Below are positions 21,429 to 27,721 of a stretch of 27,721 bases of DNA, in pieces. Both the position numbers and the translations under genes were made by a program. Every line of letters begins with the position of its first letter. Position 1 is the stretch's first letter. Below the pieces are notes generated by a model. The model did no database searches. It saw nothing but the letters and a program-made list of their open reading frames with translations, and was not told where the DNA came from. The stretch is from Fragilariopsis cylindrus CCMP1102 (taxonomy: Eukaryota; Bacillariophyta; Bacillariophyceae; Bacillariales; Bacillariaceae), in NCBI GenBank assembly GCA_900095095.1, contig FMBT01000663.1, positions 1-27,721 on the forward strand, written 5' to 3'.

Positions 21429-22613
21429 ATGGCCGACGCACAATTCGACCAGGAACAATTCATTGCGGAATCAAAAGAAATGCGATTAAAGCATTTAGAA
21501 GAACAGGCGATGTACGCACTTAAAATTTCATGTGAAAATTATGATAATGCTGTATTTCCTAATGCTATGATTGCTGGTGATGTTGTTATTACTCATTTGC
21601 TTCATCGTATGGGACATCTTAAGGATGGCAAATGTACCGTCATGTGTGTCGATACATTCCATTTGTTTCCTGAAACCATGGAATTTCTTAAGGAACTTGA
21701 AGCTGCGTATGAATTCAAGGCAGAAATTTTCAATGCTGAAGGTATCCCCGTCGGTGATAAGGAAGCATTTGACAAGAGATACGGTGCCGACCTATGGAAG
21801 GAAAACATTGAAGAATACGATCGTGTATGCAAGGTCGAACCCTTCCAACGTGGACTGAAGACCTGTAACACTAACTGTATGATCAATGGACGTACAAGAT
21901 GGCAAGGATTTGAACGTGCATGGATCGATCTATTCGAAAATGCACCAATCGGTGGTGGGCTTGCCAAGTGCAATCCTTTGGCCTACTGGACATTAGAAGA
22001 TTGCTTTGATTACATTGCCAAGCATGAAATCCTTGCCCATCCTCTACATGCCAAGGGATACCCATCTATTGGTGATGCCAAGGATACTATTCCAATCCCA
22101 GAAGATGGATCTGTTAAATTCGTTGATTTCAAGTTCGAAGGGGACAAGACCGCATGGTTAGATTATGCCTCAGAACGTAAGGGTCGATTTGTTGGACTTG
22201 CTAATGCCGATGGTTCTACCAAGACCGAATGTGGTATTCACGTTGATGGTGCCGAAAAGACTTGGGACCGTGATTTGTGGGAAGCTGATAAGTCTAAGGT
22301 TAAGAAGATTGAATCTACCGATGCTGCATTGGAAATCAAGAATTCTGGAAAACCTTCCGTCGTTGTCGTGTACGCACCATGGTGTCAATTTTCAGTAGCT
22401 ATGGAAGATGAATTTGAAAAATTCGCCGTATCCGCTGATGTCGATGTTTACAGTTTCCGTGGAGATGAAGAACGTGATTTCGTTCAAGGTAACTTAAACA
22501 CAGAATCCTTCCCAACCGTCAATGTTATCAAGGCAGATGGAACTGCTGTTAAGTACGAATCAGAAGTACGTACTGTTGAAGCCATCACGAAATTCTTGGC
22601 CGAAACACTTTAA
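21320..22613 (+). CDS. Plastid APS/PAPS reductase with C-terminal thioredoxin-like domain
   Basis: The mature enzyme is intact from ATG 21429 (394 residues). It reduces APS or PAPS to sulfite in plastid sulfate assimilation. The reductase domain spans about 20-275 and ends in TECGIH, whose Cys268 is the expected catalytic cysteine. Where Fe-S-type APS reductases carry CC and CxxC, this one has VC at 133-134 and GYPSIGDAKDT at 210-220, so the cluster ligands are missing. This resembles the APR-B type. The C-terminal thioredoxin-like domain (about 308-394) has WCQFS (318-322) instead of WCxxC, a monothiol site. Upstream, ATG 21320 starts a plastid presequence ending in exact ASAFAP (21367-21384). 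It reaches the mature frame only if one base is added near 21324 and one near 21393-21402. Convergent with the methyltransferase gene, 122 bases apart. Confidence 0.88.
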
Positions 22614-22735
22614 TTGTAGTATTTAAATGATAATATTTAGATTATAGGTACAATTCACATTTTACTTTAAGATTAGTTGTTGCTAGGATAATAGTGCCTG
22701 TTGTAGAAAAGTTATAGCGTGTTAACAAGGGATTA

Positions 22736-24985
22736 TTATCTCTGCGATGCCAAAGATTCTTTAATGTATGTTCTCACGACTAATTTGCTCCCAAGAGGTA
22801 GATCCTTTTCGGCTTGATACCCACATGATTCATAGAGACCTGCTGCTGCATCTAAAATTGTTAGAGTATTAGCAACGAATCTAAGGCATTTGTTTCGTCG
22901 TTGTTCTTGCACGTACAGCTCAGCTGCTTGGAGTAGATTCCTAGCTATCCCTTGACCTCGATGGTTGGCATCAACGGCCAGTCTAAAGATTTCTAGTGTT
23001 CTACTCGCGTCGATGTCCTTCGCCTCACAAGATCGGATTCCAACACATCCAACTACATGTCTAAGGCGCTTGTGTTCGGTATTATTTATCATGTTTTCGT
23101 TGTCGTCATCACCATCATGTTTCATTGACAATAAATCCGTGTATCGTACAGCGACCAAAAATATACCTCCCGAAGATCGGTAAAAATTGCTAATGGCGGA
23201 AGCCTTCAGAGTGCATTCGTCACTATTGATGCTACCATCATCATCCTTTTTTATTACTGCCGTTGCCGTTGTTGTTTCTGTTTCCCTCAAGTCCTTATTG
23301 AGTACGCCCTTGACCATTTTTCGAATAGCAGAATATTCCTTTGTGTAACTGTCGTAAGTAGTTTGAAACATACCTCGCACTTGACTCTCATCGATGATTT
23401 CAATTTCAGTATATAATATCTCTTTTCTAGGATCAATAATAGGTAAACCAGCCCGGACAAACGCAAAAGCATTGGGTTGTTCCCATGGACAAAGCAAACG
23501 ACGAAACAACGGATTATTACCAGTCAATCCACACGAAAACACATAAGATTGCAAATGTAACACCAGAGCGGCATGTTCGTCAAAAATTTCCGGACAAATC
23601 AAGGTCTTGCTTTTGGAGTTGGTGGATGCAGCAGCAGCAGCAGCCGCAGCGATAGAAGCCACCACACCTAGGCTGGTCGCAGAAGATGCTTCAGAAAATC
23701 CAGCTCTACGTATCTTATACGAAACTTTCTCTATCGATGTTCCGATGGGATGAAACAAGCTGTCGGAAGAAGAAGATAATTGATTGACATCGATTCCCTT
23801 GGTAGATTTACCTCGTTTCATTTTTTCCTCAAATTTTTGACAATAGTCACGTCGATATCCATCCTCAACTGAAATAATACCATCATCGTCACCGCTTGTT
23901 CTTGCCGTAGACGACGACGTCATCGTGCTAGTATCAAAACCTAACGGTTCTAACGATATAAGAGCACTATCTGGTGTCCGACATAGTCGATCAGAGCACC
24001 ATTTCAACAACCGATCGGTACTGGGAGGTGGTAGATAACAGAGAACAAGTTCAGAAATGACTAACGTAGGAATATCGTCGTCGTCCTCTACGTGAATGCC
24101 AAGGATGACCTCCAATGTTGACGTATCGTTCAAATCTGCAGGAACTAGAATATAATCGTTATCGGTATTGTTGTTGTTTTTGTTATTATTTTCATCGGAG
24201 GAGAGCGATGAATCATTGTTGTTGCTTGATAACGGTGTCGATGAGGTTATCGATGATGTCGATGATGATGATGATGGATGGACGATATTTCCTGTGTAAT
24301 ATAGGGTTGTTCCATATTCTGATTCTGATTCTGGTTCTAATTCTTTTGTTTTGTCAGCGTCGTCATGGGAATAATTGGTAGTACCGTCGACAACATCGTC
24401 TCGGCATCGGTGACGATGTTCTGCTGTCAAATTATTTACCATCCTACGATCGGAAAGCATTTTTCTTTTGATCGAACAAACTTCAGGCGTATCAACTTCG
24501 ACGATCGTAACATTTAACGATGATGATGATAAACATCGTGCCCATAATCCTATCACGTCAACACCGCATCCAAGAAATACGATCCGTATATTTCTTTGTT
24601 TTTGTTGTTTTTGTTGTTGAACGAAAGAAAAACAAGAAGAAGATATAAATTTATGGTACAAGATAAAGGATCGAATGGAGTAAGAAATCGACAAAACACG
24701 TGATGCATATCCAGCATTGACAAGTGGTGTTTGTCTTCTTAGCTTTGTTGGGTTATTCCGTTTCGAGGAAGACGATTTCTCTTCTCCTTCTTCTTGAACG
24801 GATGAGGATGGATTGATAGCTCTTAGAAGTAATTCCTCGTAGACTTCTCGCCTTTCGACAACAATAGGATCATATCCAGCTACTACGGCAGATTGTTTTG
24901 CCTGAAGAGCATCAAAGGCTGTCTTTTCAACTGATGACGTCGTCGAGGCCGACCAGCATGATGATTTGACGCCGCCGCCAGACAT
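22736..24985 (-). CDS. Leucine carboxyl methyltransferase-like protein fused to a GNAT acetyltransferase
   Basis: The frame is open from about 25030; the first ATG is at 24985 (MSGGGVKSSCW), giving 749 residues. Numbers below count from 25030. The N-terminal part follows the LCMT/PPM1 pattern: TPLVNAGYASR (101-111), SAM-binding FLGCGVDVIGLW (152-163), an acidic strand end VEVD (177-180), then after long Ser/Asn/Asp insertions ISELVLCYLPPPSTDRLL and ISLEPLGFDTSTM. LCMT1 methylates the C-terminal Leu of PP2A-type phosphatases; related enzymes (TYW4) modify wybutosine. The C-terminal third is a GNAT domain with acetyl-CoA motif A, LAVDANHRGQGIARNLL (684-700), and a closing AGLYESCGYQ. Both domains keep their core motifs, so a bifunctional enzyme is likely. 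Substrates are unknown. The frame has no breaks. Divergent from the kinase gene. Confidence 0.82.
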   Translation of the reverse strand: MSGGGVKSSCWSASTTSSVEKTAFDALQAKQSAVVAGYDPIVVERREVYEELLLRAINPSSSVQEEGEEKSSSSKRNNPTKLRRQTPLVNAGYASRVLSISYSIRSFILYHKFISSSCFSFVQQQKQQKQRNIRIVFLGCGVDVIGLWARCLSSSSLNVTIVEVDTPEVCSIKRKMLSDRRMVNNLTAEHRHRCRDDVVDGTTNYSHDDADKTKELEPESESEYGTTLYYTGNIVHPSSSSSTSSITSSTPLSSNNNDSSLSSDENNNKNNNNTDNDYILVPADLNDTSTLEVILGIHVEDDDDIPTLVISELVLCYLPPPSTDRLLKWCSDRLCRTPDSALISLEPLGFDTSTMTSSSTARTSGDDDGIISVEDGYRRDYCQKFEEKMKRGKSTKGIDVNQLSSSSDSLFHPIGTSIEKVSYKIRRAGFSEASSATSLGVVASIAAAAAAAASTNSKSKTLICPEIFDEHAALVLHLQSYVFSCGLTGNNPLFRRLLCPWEQPNAFAFVRAGLPIIDPRKEILYTEIEIIDESQVRGMFQTTYDSYTKEYSAIRKMVKGVLNKDLRETETTTATAVIKKDDDGSINSDECTLKASAISNFYRSSGGIFLVAVRYTDLLSMKHDGDDDNENMINNTEHKRLRHVVGCVGIRSCEAKDIDASRTLEIFRLAVDANHRGQGIARNLLQAAELYVQEQRRNKCLRFVANTLTILDAAAGLYESCGYQAEKDLPLGSKLVVRTYIKESLASQR

Positions 24986-25030
24986 AGCTTGATAATCAGA
25001 TTTCACTTCTATGGGTCTTCCGTTTCTCAA

Positions 25031-25434
25031 TTATACAGTATCAAAGAGTAGATATCGATGATTCGTTTGAACTGAAGTACAGCGACGAAGGTTGTTTTGA
25101 TGTGCTCGTAAATAAGAGAGATAATAAGAGAGATCATAACAAAGATTGCGAAAATGTTGCGAATTTAAATTTGTTCGAAATTTGTGGCAAGTAACGTTTT
25201 TGAGTCAATGAGTCGAGACACACTCTTTCATTTTGCGCAAGATTAAAGATAACCACGTTTGACGTTTGACATGAAACCATTAAACAAATTTTGACAGCCC
25301 ATCATTTCCATCTTCAGTCGTCTGAACATACTTGAAGTACAATACTGGTATACCATCAACAGTCAATACATGATACGCAATACAACCAACTACCGTCATC
25401 AAGAACAAAAAGAACAACAAGGTCCGCAAGCATA
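25031..25434. promoter_or_regulatory. Divergent promoter region
   Basis: About 450 bases lie between the ATG of the methyltransferase-GNAT gene (24985, minus) and that of the Bud32-like kinase (25435, plus). It is AT-rich, with a repeated taagagagat unit (about 25112-25136) and an A/C-rich leader before 25435. No coding frame is supported. Confidence 0.5.
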
Positions 25435-25590
25435 ATGGTATTTGATCCGTCTCCTCGATCCGAGTGGAAGATGATTTCGCAAGGGGCGGAGGCTCGTGTT
25501 TGGAAGTTACCTATGGCTTCTTCCGACGATACTATACCAAACGACGACGACGACGATGACGACAATGATACCAATTCCAATTCCAATTCC

Positions 25591-25625
<35 letters not shown>

Positions 25626-26464
25626 ACAACAATGACGATCATGAGCATACTAATCATGGTTTTATTGTGTGCAAGGAACGTTTTTCAAAGGCGTATCGTC
25701 ATCCTGAGTTAGATGCGAAATTAACAAAGAGCCGATGTCGATCGGAAGCGAAGATATTAGAAAAATGTACTACTAAAAGTAAAATTCGTGTCCCAAAGTG
25801 ATCCGAATTTCTCCACCCGATTTGTATTTAGAATATTTGACCGGTCCGAGTGTTAAAGATATTTACAGGAGGAACGTCAAAAAGATCAACAAAACAGAAA
25901 AAAGAGAAGGAAAATGGAGAAGAAGACGTGATGATGGTGGTTGCGGTCGCGACAACGACAATTACAAAAAGTAACATATTGGACTTGGCTCAACAGATAG
26001 GACAATTAGTGGGACGTCTTCATAATATTGGAATTGTTCATGGTGATTTAACAACATCCAATATGATGGTCCTCGAGGTCAATGATGATTCCAACAGTAA
26101 TAAGAGTGAAACCAACAACGACGACAACAAGAAAGAGGATGGCAGTTCCTCATCATCATTATCGTCATCATTATTTGAAGTAGCATTAATTGATTTTGGT
26201 CTTTCTAAATCGACGTTCAGTGTGGAAGAACAAGCCGTTGATCTGTATGTTCTGGAACGAGCTCTATTATCGACTCATCCGGAACTACCAGAAAACTTTT
26301 TCGATCATATTTTGGAAAAGTATTCGTCTACAACGATGAGTGCTGCTGATGATGATGAAAGTAATAATGATCACAGCAAGAAAAGGAAAAATTTAAGTCA
26401 AACAACACTCCAACGGCTAGAACAAGTACGAATGAGAGGACGGAAACGTGAATGTTTCGGTTGA
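25435..26464 (+). CDS. BUD32: Bud32/TP53RK-type KEOPS kinase with low-complexity insertions, frame broken
   Basis: Starts at ATG 25435 with KMISQGAEARVWKL, the Bud32 nucleotide-binding start. An Asp/Asn insertion (AAC repeat) follows, then CKERFSKAYRHPELDAKLTK, RVPK, VIRISPPDLYLEYLTGPSVK, an Lys/Glu insertion, LAQQIGQLVGRLHNIGIVHG with catalytic GDLTTSN, an Asp/Ser insertion, LIDFGLS, and the diagnostic C-terminal tail RMRGRKRECFG. Bud32 is the atypical kinase/ATPase of KEOPS, needed for tRNA t6A formation. The pieces lie in three frames. Breaks fall at 25616-25630 (one extra A in the AAC run), 25795-25797 (one A missing after CCC) and between 25855 and 25910 (one base too many or two missing). 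Repaired length is about 342 residues, against roughly 220-260 usual, the excess being insertions. Identity is firm; whether the gene is truly broken is not. Confidence 0.85.
25590..25626 (+). repeat. In-frame AAC trinucleotide repeat
   Basis: About eleven AAC units encoding poly-Asn in the Bud32-like gene, ended by a CAAAC irregularity that shifts the frame. Confidence 0.9.
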
Positions 26465-26498
26465 TGATAGTGTGCTTACATCTAGTACAGCGAGATAA

Positions 26499-26540
26499 AT
26501 AATATAATATAATATAATACAATACAATACAATACAATAA
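26499..26540. repeat. Pentanucleotide repeat between convergent genes
   Basis: Tandem AATAT-type units pass into AATAC-type units within the 120-base gap between the kinase stop (26464) and the hydratase stop (26585), a probable shared 3' UTR zone. Confidence 0.85.
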
Positions 26541-26584
26541 AGAAGTGTACTACCAGCCTTTTACAATATTTACAATAGTTATTA

Positions 26585-27501
26585 TTATTCTTTGAACGAA
26601 AATTGTATGGAAGAAGCAGGATCACCATTATTAGTATCGAAAGTAACTTCAATATTATTTCCAGCAGTAGGCGATCCAATTTTAGATGTCATACCAGATA
26701 TAACAAGTTGTCCTTTCTGTAAACCACAATTTTTAGAATTGAGTGTATGTACCAGCCAAGTTAAACTTTCAATTGGTCCACCTTGAGGACACAAGTCTGC
26801 ACATCCCTCATCTTGTACTTTTCCATCTACAACAAAGGATGTAGTAATGTTACGAATAGAATCAGACGTGAATGTTGTTGCTTTTGTGGGTGTTAACTTC
26901 TCACCCATCAGTACCCCTCCTGCCATTACACAATCCGCTAGTTTACTTTTCAATGTCATTTCTTTCCACGCATCACCGATAGCACGGCTACCAACAAGCT
27001 CAACACAACAAACTACGCTTTCAATTGCTGAAATAATTTCATCTTCAGTATAAACTGCATCTTGTTCTTCTTGTCCTGACTCTGATTCTTCTTTCTTTGG
27101 TGGTAGATCTTTCCCAATAATAAAACCAATTTCAGCTTCTAACGTATGACAATTTAATTCGGATAGGGATGGACTAAAAGAAGACGAACCATCGTCATTA
27201 TATATGTAATTTTGAAAAAGAGGTGCATAGAGACATGGGACATTATCAAGTAATCCAATTGCACCCATCTTATATCCACCAATACCTCCACCAAGTTATT
27301 ACAATCCGTTGCAGCAAAAGACGTCATAGAATCATGCGTGGCATATATGTCTTCAAGTGATGTAGGTGGTGGCGGCAGCTTCATTGGATCGGATATAAAT
27401 TGACCAGATGACCATGCTGTCATATACGTTGCTGCTGCTGCCGCTGCGGCGGCATTATATGCTGATGCCGTCGTGGCTGTTACGGAAGTAGGAGGTATCA
27501 T
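26585..27501 (-). CDS. FAH-fold 2-keto-4-pentenoate hydratase-like protein, frame broken once
   Basis: ATG 27501 opens a frame with a Thr/Ala-rich N-terminus (poly-Ala near residues 18-25) and DPMKLPPPPTSLEDIYATHD, which loses its sense after CNNL. The other frame carries GGGIGGYKMGAIGLL, CHTLEAEIGFIIGKDLP, VVCCVELVGSR, ADCVMAGGVLMGE, then CPQGGPIESLTWLVHTLNSK and LVISGMTSKIGSPTAGNNIE. This is the pattern of the MhpD-like hydratase/decarboxylase branch of the fumarylacetoacetase superfamily, in which LEAEIGF supplies acidic residues that bind a divalent metal. Adding one G at about 27290-27296 unites them into roughly 305 residues. The reaction is probably hydration, decarboxylation or C-C cleavage of a 2-keto acid, but the substrate cannot be told. 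An acidic Glu-rich loop (KKEESESGQEEQ) is inserted. No clear targeting signal. Confidence 0.8.
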
Positions 27502-27721
27502 GGTATAATATGCCTCTCAAATATTACTATGGTTGCTAATACACTGAGTGGTATTTGATATTCTTTTTGTGTTGTTGTTTCGTAGACGAGAAAGATCTAT
27601 CTTATGTGTGAATTGAGATTGATGGCTACTAAATTACTGCGTGAATACTGCAATGCTAGCAATAGTAGTACTACGTTTCGAACGTGCAATTGGCGCGCAT
27701 TTATTTTAAAAGATTCGAAAA
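27502..27721. promoter_or_regulatory. Upstream region of the hydratase-like gene, cut by window end
   Basis: 220 bases upstream of the minus-strand ATG at 27501. It should include the promoter; no defined element or coding frame is visible. Confidence 0.4.

Overview
This window looks like nuclear DNA of a photosynthetic stramenopile, most probably a diatom. The sequence is AT-rich. It has GT-AG introns, ER-signal-type plastid presequences (an exact ASAFAP motif at 21367-21384 and a WAF-type cleavage site in the gene at 9522-11054), a plastid-type nucleotide transporter and an APS/PAPS reductase fused to a thioredoxin-like domain. Proteins are interrupted by runs of D, N, Q and S encoded by in-frame triplet repeats.

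Layout, left to right: a possible 3' end of a gene (2-61); an unrecognised gene (100-869); a three-exon plastid-type ATP/ADP transporter (1461-3870); a small membrane protein (minus, 4664-5311); a two-exon histone H3 (6219-6841); a TM-RING-H2 protein (minus, 7888-8885); a probably plastid-targeted SnoaL/NTF2-like protein with an N/Q-rich domain (minus, 9522-11054); a 354-bp Stowaway-like MITE with TA target duplication (11177-11530); an F-box-like gene (11808-12886); a 7.3-kb multidomain gene (minus, 13017-20298); the sulfate-assimilation reductase (21320-22613); a leucine-carboxyl-methyltransferase/GNAT fusion (minus, 22736-24985); a Bud32/TP53RK KEOPS kinase (25435-26464); and an FAH-fold hydratase/hydrolase (minus, 26585-27501).

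The main find is the gene at 20298-13017. Read through two apparent one-base gaps it encodes a single polypeptide of about 2,427 residues. Its order is acyl-CoA-binding domain, DegT-type PLP aminotransferase-like domain, membrane segments, fatty acyl-CoA reductase, DHAP/glycerol-phosphate acyltransferase, and FAD-dependent alkyl-DHAP synthase. The last three are the dedicated enzymes of ether-lipid synthesis. One chain would therefore bind acyl-CoA, make fatty alcohol, acylate DHAP and exchange the acyl for an alkyl chain. The role of the PLP domain is unknown.

A second pattern affects how the annotation should be read. Seven genes carry small frame breaks, and most are repaired by adding one base, often in a short homopolymer, while the protein motifs continue in the new frame. 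Assembly indels explain this better than seven independent pseudogenes, because the genes include a KEOPS kinase and a sulfate-assimilation enzyme. The transporter, H3, the methyltransferase-GNAT fusion and 5.4 kb of the multidomain gene are uninterrupted.
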